A stretch of DNA of 64,000 nt, taken from Isochrysis galbana (Eukaryota > Haptophyta > Isochrysidales > Isochrysidaceae). The position numbers were made by a program, and so were the translations under genes. Location: assembly GCA_018136815.1 (NCBI GenBank), contig CM030932.1, positions 8,804,001-8,868,000 on the forward strand, given 5' to 3'. How positions within the stretch are numbered: the first letter of the stretch is position 1; the number at the start of each line of letters is the position of its first letter. The notes beneath the pieces are model-generated. The model did not search any database. It was not told where the DNA came from and saw nothing but the letters and a program-made list of their open reading frames with translations. Below are positions 1 through 9,571 of the stretch, piece after piece.

Positions 1-642
1 AAGTGGATACTAAACTACCTAGACGCGCGCCAGGCGCAGTGGAAACAAGTGCTCGACGCTTGGTTCTGCCGCTCGAACTTAGGGAGAGCAGCTGTACTGT
101 CGACGATCCCAACGAGCAAACTGACCGACGGCATAACAGGCTCGAGCAAACTCCCGACGTTCTGGAAACAGGCGTTGTGCAACATCCGCGAACTAGAACT
201 AACACCCCTAAAAACGAGCAGGGAAGGGCTACTCTCGCAGCCCATATGGGGCAGCCCGACATACCCAGGACCCAAAATCAACTCCACATGGGCGAAATTA
301 TGGAACAAACTCGAGTGCAACGCCATACATAATGTGTTTAAAGACTTCGAGGCGACTGTGACTTACAGCGGGGAGGAGTGCGCGCAATACCTAAGAAATA
401 ACGACACGTATATACAATTTAAAGGAGAATATATCCCAAGGGACAAATTTTTAGAAACATGGGACACAATAGTAAATCACGCAACGTCGACAATGTCGAC
501 AGGGAGGAGCGGGAGGCGGAGCGACCTGCGACCTGGCGCGAAGCGCAAAAAGGTTGAGAGGGCGCGGGGGAGGGGGGGGGGGCGGCCGCGGCGCGGCGCG
601 GCGCGAAAAGTAAAATTTGAAATAGACAAGTCCTATTCATAA
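1..642 (+). mobile_element. LINE (non-LTR retrotransposon) ORF2 fragment, cut by window edge
   Basis: The reading frame is open from base 1 to the stop at 640-642. It matches the region just after the reverse transcriptase domain of the LINE at 17939-20680. Shared landmarks include KWILNYL, DAWFCR, GRAAVLS.IPT, LSQPIW and ECAQYL, in the same order. The last 35 or so residues are Arg/Gly-rich and do not match, so the element breaks off near base 520-540. It is a relic of the same family in the opposite orientation to the longer copy. The window starts inside it, so its 5' extent is unknown. Confidence 0.85.
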
Positions 643-1185
643 GTAGCAAGTACAAGTACTACCGTACTACTAAGTAGTACTTTAATACTAGGTGTTGGCC
701 CAGGCACAGGGCCAACACCTGATTTTGGGGGCCTGGGCCCACACCTGATATATCTAGGTGTTAGTGGCCAAAAGCTCTTGGGCTAATGCGTTGGTCTAGG
801 CCCCTGTGCCTATCACCTATCTATCACTTTGCTAAGCCTGTTGGTCAGTATTTTTGCGAAGCCCGCAGCCGCTGATGCAGCCCTAGGCTCCGCGTCTCGC
901 CTTCGCTGTCCTCCCTCGCCTGCGCCCCTCCCCCTACTGGCGCGAGCTGGCAGCAGCTCAATGTAGCAGACCGTTCTGCGAGCGGTGTTGTCATGCGCTG
1001 TGTTATCTCCCCGCAGAGCTGAGCGCTGAGCGCACGTGATGGAGGGGGGGAGAGGGGGGGCAAATCGCACCATTTCCTAGCGAAGAATTTCGTGGTGGCA
1101 GGTGCCCCCCCCCCCCCTTGAGGATTTTATTGAGCATCGCGCCATGGTCCAAAAATGCAGCCCAACCCTTACTAGTAGTCAAAGG
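643..1185. other. Intergenic repeat-rich stretch with a perfect hairpin
   Basis: I see no gene here. At 690-720 two 12-base arms (AGGTGTTGGCCC and its complement) flank a 7-base loop, and a weaker copy of the arm (AGGTGTTAGTGGCC) follows near 756. A homopolymeric C run lies at 1106-1118. Bases 1145-1185 belong to a dispersed repeat that recurs on the minus strand near 58771-58850. Confidence 0.5.
816..860 (-). mobile_element. LINE reverse-transcriptase micro-fragment
   Basis: About 45 bases read on the minus strand as FAKILTNRLSKVI. This is nearly identical to AKILTNRLSKVIG in the LINE RT at 17939-20680, and the DNA itself matches 20515-20560 closely. No neighbouring LINE sequence is present, so it is a very short insertion or a heavily deleted relic. 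Confidence 0.75.
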
Positions 1186-1953
1186 CAACTAAGTTTATAC
1201 TTAGTTGACCCATGGGGGGGCACGAGCCCCCCCCTCTCTCCACTCCTCCCCTGCCATGGGGGAGGAACCACCCATCCTCCTGGCATGCCTGATGGCTTGC
1301 CAGGAGGCCACTGCCCTACTGACCCACTTCCTTCCCCACAGGCTCGCCCCATTCGCCCATCCTGGCCCCTCGTGACCAGCCCAATGCTCCAACCCCCCCT
1401 CCCCCCCTGGTCGACAGGCAGACAGGTGCAGCGTGGGGGCCCCAGAGGCTCGGGAGCGCCAGCGAGGGAGAGGCAGGGGAGGCTGGGGCTGGGCCCCAGC
1501 CTCCTCTGCCCCCTGAGCTGGCCTCCAGGAGCCTCCAGGGGCCGCCAGAGGGCAGCTGGAGGCCTGCCGCAGGCGCGCCATCGCGCGTGCCGCAGGAGAG
1601 GGGAGAGAGAGCGCGGAGAAGGGAGAAGGGGGTGGGCGCGAGCGAGAGCTCCGCCCACCGGAAAATCGGTAAGTCTCGCGCCTGTTTACAGGATAAGACG
1701 AGACAGAGTCGGCCGCCCACTCGGAGACACAGGAGGAAGGGGGGGAAAGATCACCGGGGGGGGGGCGCGGGCCACCGGACCATATCTAAGCCCTCCACCC
1801 CAATCCCCCTAGTAGTGTACGGGGGGAGCCGCTTGATGGCGGGGGGAGAAGGGCCGGGGAATGGGGGTGTAGAGAGTATGCTACGTGCTACTTGTAGTGG
1901 GTAGTGGTTCCATTCGCCGCGAGTGCGGTAAGAATATTAAAAGGTTTTTTTTG
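1186..1953 (+). mobile_element. SINE-like retroposon, family 1, copy A (full length)
   Basis: The element is flanked by a direct repeat, actagtagtcaaagg, at 1171-1185 and again from 1954. That is a 15-16 bp target-site duplication of the kind left by target-primed reverse transcription. The 5' head has arms CAACTAAG and CTTAGTTG around six bases, then a G-run/C-run hairpin. The middle holds a core of about 100 bp seen in all related copies. The tail ends ...GCGGTAAGAATATTAAAAGG plus a T run, resembling the LINE 3' end at 17628. No coding capacity was recognised. A 23-nt GT..AG motif lies at 1669-1691. Confidence 0.85.
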
Positions 1954-1985
1954 ACTAGTAGTCAAAGGCCCCTATTCGACCGCCC

Positions 1986-2360
1986 TACCCTGAGCCTAAT
2001 GTGCTGCTTTGGGACGTCCGCTATGCAATTGATTCTGGTTCGAGACGTTTTGTGATTCATTATCTATGAGTCGAGCGGCCTATGCCGTCAGCCCGTCCTC
2101 GCTCGACAAGCCTGGGGAGACCTGCACATCCGCATCTTCACAACGCCTCCTTTTTGTTGCTCCTCTCGCACGCGCGCATCTCGTGCCCGTGTTTTTGTGT
2201 GAGAATTAGACTCCCCTCAGCCAAATGTGTGGCTCCGGGACGTCAGCTATGCAGCGGACGCTTGTTCGCGATTGTGATGCATCAACCATGAGTCGAGCGG
2301 CCAATCTAGTCAGCCCGTTCTCGCTCGACAAGCCTGGGGCCACATTCACATCAAATCTTT
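1986..2360 (+). repeat. Diverged direct duplication of about 140 bp
   Basis: Bases 1986-2123 and 2213-2357 share the same order of blocks: TGTG.T..GGGACGTC.GCTATGCA, ATGAGTCGAGCGGCC, GTCAGCCCGT.CTCGCTCGACAAGCCTGGGG and a closing CACAT block. The copies differ by scattered substitutions and small gaps, so the duplication is not recent. No ORF spans it. It lies just downstream of the peroxidase gene. Confidence 0.7.
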
Positions 2361-2438
2361 CATGACAGATAGAAGTTTGAGCAAATGCAAGCCCTCGTCC
2401 CGATTCGCACGACCGCGACGCATCGGTGATTCGAAGCT

Positions 2439-3664
2439 TCATACGTTAACCTTTTTCAAATTCTTGGTACCGAGCTCCTCGAGCTTCTGGAAGGCGGCCG
2501 CGAAGTCCTTGAAGAAGAGGTCGCGGTCTTTGGAGTACATCACCACATACTGGCGGAATGTCTTGTCTTGGATCAGGGCAATGTCGGACGGAAGCATCAT
2601 GAGCTTGCCACTCGGGTCTTCAAATTGCATGGGCCCGTCCCATTCCTTCAGAGTCCACGGCACTCCGAGGAGAAGGCTATAGTAGGCATTGGTCAGCCGA
2701 GTTGGGGTGGGTGTCCATGGACCAGTATATCCTGAGGCGTCAGGATGGCATCGGCCGAGAGCGTGCGCGCCAGAGAGCGCGACAATCTCTTGGTCGTTGA
2801 AACCCATGCGATAGAAAACGTCCTTGCGCAGGGCCGCAATCGTGTCTTTGGGAGAGCCCTTGTCGGCGGCGGGGAGCCTGTAGCCAGCGGGCCAAGTCTC
2901 AATAAGCTAGAAAGCGGCGAGGAGCAGGCGGCCAGAAGAGAGCGCCAAAGGCCAAGATCGAAGTGGGCGGGCGCACCGTCCGTCTGGCGTCACGGCCGAC
3001 GGATCCATGGCGTCGACACGCCCAGCCCGCCATGGAACCTTTGGCCCTCCAGCCGCCTCGATGGCCGTGACCCCGGCGAGCGTGTACAAATCCGCATACG
3101 AGATGTCCGGGAACTGCTGCTTGATCGGCTCCAGCTTGGCCACCATCTTGTCGAGGCCAGCGTTCCCGCCGTGCATGAGCTCCTCCTTGAAGCGGATGGT
3201 GCCGCCGCCCGATCCGCCCGTCTGGCTCATCTTGTCGTAGGTGCCACTGCACAATAGAGAGGCCTGGGTCGTGAGTGCACACCTCACGCTCATCACCAAG
3301 CAGCCGTGGTGACCTCACGAGCAAAACGAGGAGCAGCCCGCCCGCACAGGCTGGCGTCACGCGGGGTTGCTTTGAGACGAGGGGGGCGAGTGGAGTAGGG
3401 AAAGAACCTGCTGTGCCACGCGAGGCGGAGCATCGTCGGTCCCAGGTCCTCGTCGGCCGAGATCATCGAGAGCATCGCCGCCTTTGCACTAGCGTAATCC
3501 GGCGCTGCGCTGGCGCAGAGGGGTGGGCCGAGGGCGGCGGCCGCGGCGGTGGCGAGGGCGGCGCGACGGTCGAGCGCACGCATCTGCGGCGCCGGGACCC
3601 GTGCGCCCGCGCGCAGTGCCGCTGTGCCACCGAGCGCGAGCAGGAAGGGGAGAGCGAACCTCAT
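2439..3664 (-). CDS. APX: Ascorbate peroxidase, plastid (probably thylakoid lumen) targeted
   Basis: This class I haem peroxidase reduces H2O2 using ascorbate. Exons are 3664-3408, 3246-2977 and 2877-2439, with GT..AG introns and consistent phase, giving 321 residues. The distal site (Arg80, Trp83, His84) spans the first intron as LRLAWHS/SGTYD. The proximal haem histidine is in [11 protein letters not shown] near residue 214, and a [17 protein letters not shown] segment lies between. The N-terminus starts with a hydrophobic signal peptide (about 1-18), continues with an Arg/Pro transit-like stretch, and then has [15 protein letters not shown], a twin-arginine-like lumen signal. This suggests three-step targeting, which is inference. 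A CT-rich stretch precedes the start codon. Confidence 0.93.
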
Positions 3665-4060
3665 CGGCGTCGCAGGGGGAGAGGGGGAGAGTGCCGTCGG
3701 CCGACGAGAGTGGGAGGAGGGAGGGAGGGAGGGAGGGAAGGAGAGAGAGAGAGGGAGAGAGAGAGAGAGAGAGAGTAAGTGAGAGAGTGAGAGAGGGGGG
3801 GAGGAGGGAGGGAGGGAGGGAGGGAGGGAGCGGGGGAGAGGGTAGGAGATGGCCGGGGAGGGGGGGGGAAGGGGGGAAGGGGGGGGGGGGCTTCCTGGAA
3901 GAGAGAGAGGTGAGTGCTGGGGAGCGGCAAAGAGAGTGGAGCCGCGGGGGGAGAGGGGGGGGGCGGCGGCGGCGGAGTCTCGTCAAAGACTCCTCCGTCG
4001 AGGGCAAGCTCGCCGATCCCCTTCTCTCCTGAGGATCGGGGGCCGAGTGGAGGGCGAGTC
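3665..4060 (-). repeat. CT-rich (GA on + strand) tract upstream of the peroxidase
   Basis: Bases 3675-3980 are almost purely G and A on the + strand, including (GA)n and (GGGA)n runs, so the peroxidase sense strand carries a long pyrimidine tract directly before its ATG. Similar tracts precede the Hsp70-like and SAM-domain genes. It could be 5' UTR, a promoter element or simple-sequence expansion. No open frame here looks like protein. Confidence 0.6.
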
Positions 4061-4998
4061 GTAAATAATACTCTTTTGACTCCCCTTGGCGGTCCCCCCC
4101 CCCAATATACAGTCCTCCACCCTCTCTTCCTTGTCGCGGTCCACACACCCATCGCGTTCTCCTCTCTGCGAGAGCTCGCTCGCCCTCAGAATGCACGCTG
4201 CTGCTGCGTGTGCAGTAGAGACATGAGCTTTTACTGGTGCGTGTGGATCAGCCCCCCTCAATGGGTAGAGTGTAACTTCTGACGAAGTAACGACATTGGT
4301 AGGAGTAGGGCGGTCAAACACAAACAGGGTTTTTAGTAGGGGTAGAAAATGACCACCTCAGAGTTCAGGAAATTTCAGGATTTTTTGGTAGAAAGTTCCC
4401 AATAGAAGCTATCGCTATCGCTCCTCATCCAACAACGTTTTTTGTTAAGTAGCCTAAAATGCTAAATTAAAGGCTCTAGAGCCATCCAAGGCAATGGTAG
4501 GCAGGATATGGACACTCTGCACTCTGCACGCCGAGGTCCGAGGTGCCATTTTTTTCAAGTTACGAAGCCCCACGCCCGTTTCTTGAAAGCACGAACACGA
4601 ACACGCACCAGACGCAATGCTTCTCTCCCAACACACAACACAGGCGCGCTCACGCACAATCCTCACCCATGGGAGCCTCAAAAGCCACCTCTTGGGCGTG
4701 TTGCTTGCTCGATCCTGCCCCTGCCCCCCTACTACGAATGGCCACACATGCCCTGACCTTACACACCCCCTTCTTCGGCCCACACTGCGGGCAACGCTTC
4801 CAACTGGACTAGGGGCACGGGTTGACTGCTCACGAGCAAACCAATTCGCAAGCGGAGAAAGCGGCGGCTCGAGCACGCAACAGCTCTGTGCCATCTAGCA
4901 CAGCTCGATCCAACCGTGCCTGCTTCCTGCTTCTTCTGGAGAGCCTTGTTGGCGGCCTCGCGATCTTCTTGCACCCTCTTTTGCTTCTCAGCCCTGAG
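4061..4998. other. Intergenic, no gene recognised
   Basis: About 940 bp without convincing coding sequence. The motif GTAGGGCGGTCAAACA near 4306 recurs near 58774 and, in reverse, around 1977-1988, so a dispersed repeat end lies here. Open frames are low in complexity and show no domain. Confidence 0.4.
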
Positions 4999-6077
4999 CT
5001 AAGTTGTTCCACAGGTACCTGCACAGGTACCTGTGAACCTGTGCAGGGTCTCCTAGGAGCCCGTGGTAGGTACCATACCGGCAGTGGAGTGAGGGGTTAT
5101 ATTTATAAATAGAACTAACGCTTAACCTCTTTTCATAGTAACTTGTAACTTGGCGCGAGAACTGTTGGCGCGAAGCCGCCGTTGCTGCCGCCGCACTCCG
5201 CCTCCCTCTCTCCTCCCCCTCTCCTCCTCTCCTCCTCTTGATCATGCCAGCCTCCTCGAGGCCGAAGCGCACCTCGCGCAGCCCGACGAGGTACGACGTA
5301 CACCGGCACTAGTGATAGTGCCGGTTCGACGCCGTTGCAATCCCATGCATCGGGTCGATCGACGCGCTCGCGCATGGCCACATCACCCGCCTCTCCGTTG
5401 GCACGGGCACCAGGGCCGAGCTCATCAACGGCGGACGTGAGCGTGCTACCATGGGGTTGCGAGCCCGTCGAAGATCTTCCGGGCTCGAGTCTCGAGTGGT
5501 CGACGATCGAGGAAGCCGACGGCCGGGCCAAGGTGCGGAAGGCGAAGGCGTGTCGGTTCTGCGGGCACCGCTACGCAGGAGGTCCAGATGCGATTCGCAC
5601 GCATCTGGACAACCTGATCAAGCCGCGTGCGGTGCTAGAAAGAACGAAACGAGAACTCGAATTCTAGATCGCTAGGGACGAACCCTACCAACCTAGGTGT
5701 ACCTGAGCTTCACCGTGTGGCCGCACGGCGAAGGACCTGGAGATAAGAGCCTGGAAATCGCATCATCTAGGATGAATGCGACACCCCCCGACTAAGATCG
5801 AGACGTCTCCCGATGTCGAGCGGTGAACCTGGAAACAGAGATGCTCACACGCGCTATCGCGTATCATGCGGCTCACCTTAGTCTCAGGGTCCAGGATGCC
5901 CGCGTCGATGAGCTCGGCCTCCAACCCACATCACACACACCAACGTTGGATCTTGTCTCACACTTACCATTGATGCTCTCGCCCATCGCACGGCAATGCT
6001 CCACCGCCTTGCGGACGTCTTCGAGGACGCCGAGCCGCTCCTTTACCTGTACGTCGCGCGCGCCGACTTCGAGTACC
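4999..6077 (+). mobile_element. Outer hAT-type transposon remnant (5' end and N-terminal part)
   Basis: The left end, CTAAGTTGTTCCACA, and the next 155 bp or so are almost identical to the left end of the inner element at 6078. Behind it lie a BED-finger ORF (5335-5667) and a further coding-like stretch ending at 6077 (..LYLYVARADFEYP). There the inner hAT element interrupts it. I could not find a right end for this copy after 7342, so its 3' part seems lost. Residual coding sequence indicates an element that once had a full transposase. Confidence 0.65.
5335..5667 (+). pseudogene. hAT transposase N-terminal exon with BED-like zinc finger
   Basis: The frame ends in a Cys-x2-Cys ... His motif, KACRFCGHRYAGGPDAIRTH. 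This layout is typical of BED zinc fingers, which bind DNA at the N-terminus of hAT transposases. The stop follows about 30 residues later, and the remaining transposase is not in frame, so it is either one exon or a decayed fragment. It lies inside the outer hAT remnant, upstream of the insertion of the inner copy. A likely start is the ATG at about 5374. Confidence 0.55.
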
Positions 6078-7333
6078 CTAAGTTGTTCCACAGGTACCTG
6101 CACAGGTACCTGTGAACCTGTGCAGGGTCTCCCAGGAGCCCGTGGTAGGTACCATACCGGCAGTGGAGTGAGGGCTTATATTTATAAATAGAACTAACAC
6201 TAAATCTCTTTTCATAGTAACTTGTAACTTGGCGGCCTCAGATAGGGCAAAGGCGCTGGACATAAAGCGCATCATCCGCGACGACAATCTGCTCCAGACG
6301 ATCGATCTCTGCATTGACCTCCTGACGCCGTGTCTCGTAGTTCTCCGGCTCACAGACGGTAAGAAAGGCGCCACTCTCTCTCACGTGTACGCCAAGATGC
6401 TTGCCCTTGATGTATTCTATAGGGAGCCCATCCAAGGCCTGAGCGAGCACATCCGCAAGAAAATCCACGCCATCTTCATGGCACGCTGGACCTACTTTCA
6501 CACCCCCGTCATGACTGCCGCCTACCGCCTCGCGCCGGAGTTTTGTCGCCGCACGATCACCGACTCCGAGGACAAGGAGATCAAGGCCGTCTTCAAGAAG
6601 ATGGCGACCGAGGAGCACTCTTACCCGGAGATCATAGCGGACTACTCGGCGTACGAGGTTGCGCTCGAGACGGCGACGTTCGACCTCAACAACTCCGTCG
6701 CATTCTCGATGGCGGCGCAGCGCATGCCCCCGTACCAATGGGCGAACACATACCTCCGGGCGTGGCCCCATCTGAGGTACATTGCCACCCGCCTTTTGTC
6801 CCTTTCTTGCTCTGCCTCAGGCTGTGAGCATGCATGGTCTATTGAAGGCTGGATCCATTCGAAAAAACGGAATCGGCTCGGCCAGCACACCGTCGACCGT
6901 CTCGTGCGTTGCCACACCAACCTTCTTATCGAGCATCGCTTCGAGTCAGAGACGGCGCATACCGTGATGGAATGGGAGGAGGATATGGAGATTGAAGATC
7001 CCTCCTACTCTGAGGAAGAAGAGGAAGAGCATGAGGATGAGTGAGAGTGAGGGAATTTCTGGTTTCTTTAGTTTGGGAGTCTCTAGAGTGGGGTATATCG
7101 TATGGCTTCTTGGCCTGGGCGTGCTGGCGCGCTTGTTGTCTTGTTGTCTCCTGTTTGTGAACTCTGCTCGTACATGTATATACGGTATTGGTACTGTTAT
7201 TATAATAATATAATAGTAGTATAACTAGTATTATAATCTATACCACAGGTACTGTGCGGTACCTGCGCAGGTGCTTGTACAGGTTTTTGGCCCTTGAGAA
7301 CCTTTGGTACTTGTATCTTGTGGAACAACTTAG
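6078..7333 (+). mobile_element. Inner hAT transposon, internally deleted, with TIRs and 8-bp TSD
   Basis: The termini CTAAGTTGTTCCACA (6078-6092) and its reverse complement (ending at 7333) form 15-bp inverted repeats. The 8-bp duplication cgagtacc flanks them at 6070-6077 and 7334-7341. An 8-bp TSD is the hAT signature. The first 155 bp match the outer element, then the sequence jumps straight to the transposase C-terminus, so the N-terminal half is missing. It is an internally deleted derivative inserted into a relative. Confidence 0.85.
6229..7044 (+). pseudogene. hAT transposase, C-terminal half with dimerisation domain
   Basis: The 271-residue frame has no N-terminal BED finger and opens right after the 155-bp terminal region. 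Near residues 165-240 it carries the hAT C-terminal dimerisation signature: a Trp-rich start, RLLSLSCSASGCEHAWS, IHSKKRNRLG and LVRCHTNL. An acidic Glu/Asp tail follows. Part of the insertion and catalytic region is present upstream. The missing N-terminus makes it non-autonomous unless another start exon exists, and none was seen. Confidence 0.8.
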
Positions 7334-7342
7334 CGAGTACCC

Positions 7343-7830
7343 ACCTGGGGGGCTCTTGGTGGCCGCTGCATGCCCTGGGGAGGCCCCAGGCGCCATCGGC
7401 CATCGGCGCGTGCGCGTGCTAGCTGCGAAGCGTTGCTGCCTCCGAAGCGATAACCTCTACACCCAACAAGCACAAGCAGATATCCGGGGCCCATTAGGAC
7501 CCAGACCCCCCCCTTGGGTTCCAACAATAACAAAACGTAACCCCAAATACTGATACTGACAAAAGACGCGGCTAAAGTCTAAAGTTGCTCGTGGCGGAAT
7601 ATTCATGCCAAAAGGCCAAAATACAACTTGCAACAGGGAGTCTGTCTGTCCGCGGTGACCCCAAGGGGCCTGCAGGCCCAGCCGCTTCAACACATATCCC
7701 TTGGCCAGCATGCCACGTGGCGAGGTGCACGGCACCTTTGGGCGCGGATGGCGGCGCGCACACCTCCTCCCCCGCTATCTCTTTTGTTGAGTGACAATTG
7801 GCATTTGCTGGCACAGCGCGCGAACTCGAA

Positions 7831-7868
<38 letters not shown>

Positions 7869-8422
7869 CCCACCAGAGGAGTTTGAGAGTCCTAGCTCAA
7901 CAGTGACTCAAGAGCGGAGAATCAAGAAATCTCGCAGTTGAGCCACTCTTGGGTCACTGTTGAGACGCCTCAAACCCCCCCCGAGTGATGTGGACGTGGT
8001 CAAGTGGAAAGTGATGATTTTATTTGTAAATGAGAGTTAGTATTAGCAAGGCTATTGCAGGGTGGAGGCCGGCGGGGATGCTGCCGCGGGGGGGGGGGAA
8101 GGGGGGGGGGGGGGAGCCGTTCGTCGTTCAAGTGACCGCCCGTCCTCGGCGGCGTCCGAACCCTCGAGCGCTCTCCCCTCCGAAAGCCCTCTCCCCCCCC
8201 CCCCCCCCCCCCCCCGCCCGTCACCCCCCTCGCCAGGCACGACCAGCTCTCACCTGCGCATCGCAATCGGGCACTGGGGCGGCGCGCGCAGGGGCAGCGG
8301 AAGGAACAGCCACTCTGCACGCAACGTGTGCACTCACACACACCGCACCCACGCTCGCCTCCCCCTGCCCCGCCCTACTCTCACAGGTCGGTCTCTGCAG
8401 TGTAGAAAGTCGGCGCGCGCAG
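7343..8422. other. Intergenic; minisatellite, hairpin and G/C runs
   Basis: No gene recognised. CAACTCT is repeated in tandem at about 7829-7868, followed by a large inverted repeat at 7880-7976. Long G runs (8089-8115) and C runs (8190-8217) lie just before the next gene. This may hold the promoter or 5' UTR of the + strand gene at 8423. A candidate 3' splice site precedes its ATG. Confidence 0.4.
7880..7976. repeat. Imperfect inverted repeat (about 97 bp)
   Basis: The arm GTTTGAG..CTCAACAGTGACTCAAGAG pairs with CACTCTTGGGTCACTGTTGAG..CTCAAAC, separated by about 26 bases. It would form a stable cruciform or RNA hairpin. It directly follows the CAACTCT microsatellite. No terminator or transposon role can be assigned from sequence alone. 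Confidence 0.7.
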
Positions 8423-9151
8423 ATGGTGCGCCCTGTCGTACCCGAGGCACATCAGCAGAAGCACAACAAGACCAGCCTCACCGCCTACGATGGGTACTGG
8501 GGCAGACGCCCAGGGCCAATCGCTAAGTCCCCGTGGAAATACCACAACGGGGGCTGGAGGAAGATGGGACCAATGATGGACGGTTCGTGCTCTCCATACA
8601 AGGCGCCAGAATCGCCTTGCCACCGTTCAACGCCGCGGCGAAAGAAGGCCGGCCTCATTGACGGCGGCTGCTCTCCCATGCGCTCACCAATTCGGGCTTC
8701 GCCTCGTCGAATAGAGCTGGTCAGCACCGCTTGCTCTCCCACGGATGATCCCACGAATGACGTGCCGCCTATTCAGGAGGAGGAAGTAGTGCTTGGGGAG
8801 CCGCCACTACCTCGCCCGTCGCCGTTGCAAGAAAGGCACATTGCCCCACAGTTCAATGTGACTGTCAACATGACCACAAACGTGAACGTGTCTGGCACAA
8901 ACTCGCACAAGCTTGCAGCTCAATGGTTTCGATATGGCCAAAGCTCAACTGACATCGAGCTTCCAGCAAAGCCTTACAACACCGACCGCTTTGTCTCTCT
9001 TGCGAGCGAAGTGTTCTCGTTACCTCAGCATTCATCCTCCGTGACCGACCTCGACAGTGATGCGCTCGTGCGGGAAGTTCTCGACACCGTTGATTGTGCA
9101 CTGAAGCGCAAGGCAGAGGCTGCCGCCGCCAAGTCAGATCGGCGGCATTGA
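8423..9151 (+). CDS. Hypothetical protein with repeated CSP motifs
   Basis: The 242-residue frame starts at the first ATG after the C tracts. The open frame upstream is C/G homopolymer and unlikely to be coding. I do not recognise a family. The first half has three related motifs (DGSCSPY, DGGCSPM, STACSPT) spaced about 35 residues apart, each set among Ser-Pro/Arg residues that look like phosphosites. The second half is less biased, with a VTVNMTTNVNVSG stretch and an acidic then Lys/Ala-rich C-terminus. There is no signal peptide or membrane segment. Upstream exons are possible. Confidence 0.5.
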   Translation: MVRPVVPEAHQQKHNKTSLTAYDGYWGRRPGPIAKSPWKYHNGGWRKMGPMMDGSCSPYKAPESPCHRSTPRRKKAGLIDGGCSPMRSPIRASPRRIELVSTACSPTDDPTNDVPPIQEEEVVLGEPPLPRPSPLQERHIAPQFNVTVNMTTNVNVSGTNSHKLAAQWFRYGQSSTDIELPAKPYNTDRFVSLASEVFSLPQHSSSVTDLDSDALVREVLDTVDCALKRKAEAAAAKSDRRH

Positions 9152-9571
9152 GCCCGAGCCGCACAAGTTGCATCACCATACTCATTCCTCTAGAGCTATC
9201 GAAGCCATAGAAGCTGGGCAATATCCAGACCCCCATATGCCCGCCAGGTGCCACCGCCACAAGCAACAATCGACGCTGTCAGCGATGATGTGAGTAGCTC
9301 TTACCCATGCGATCGATCGTCTGCACATCATTAGACAGCGCGCTTGGAGATATTGTCGGTGCAAGGTGACGCGTATTGCGAACAATATATATACGTACGA
9401 CGGCTGCCGTGGAGGTTGCCAGATGCGGATTTGATGATAATGTTGACAAGATGAAGATGGGTTGATGATGCATCACGCCTTGAGTTTGAGCCTCGGTGGG
9501 CATGACCATTGTCAGGGGAACGTGGAATTTCCTTCTGTATGTCCACTCTAGTTCCACAAAGAAAAAGAAAA
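9152..9571. other. Intergenic, nothing recognised
   Basis: This holds the 3' flank of the gene ending at 9151. I see no ORF with protein character and no repeat shared with the rest of the window until the LINE tail begins at about 9572. Confidence 0.4.

Noticed and set aside
1102-1812. Long open frames on both strands in SINE copy A
   Set aside because: They arise from the GC-rich, stop-poor composition. Equivalent frames in copies B, C and F are not conserved in sequence or phase.
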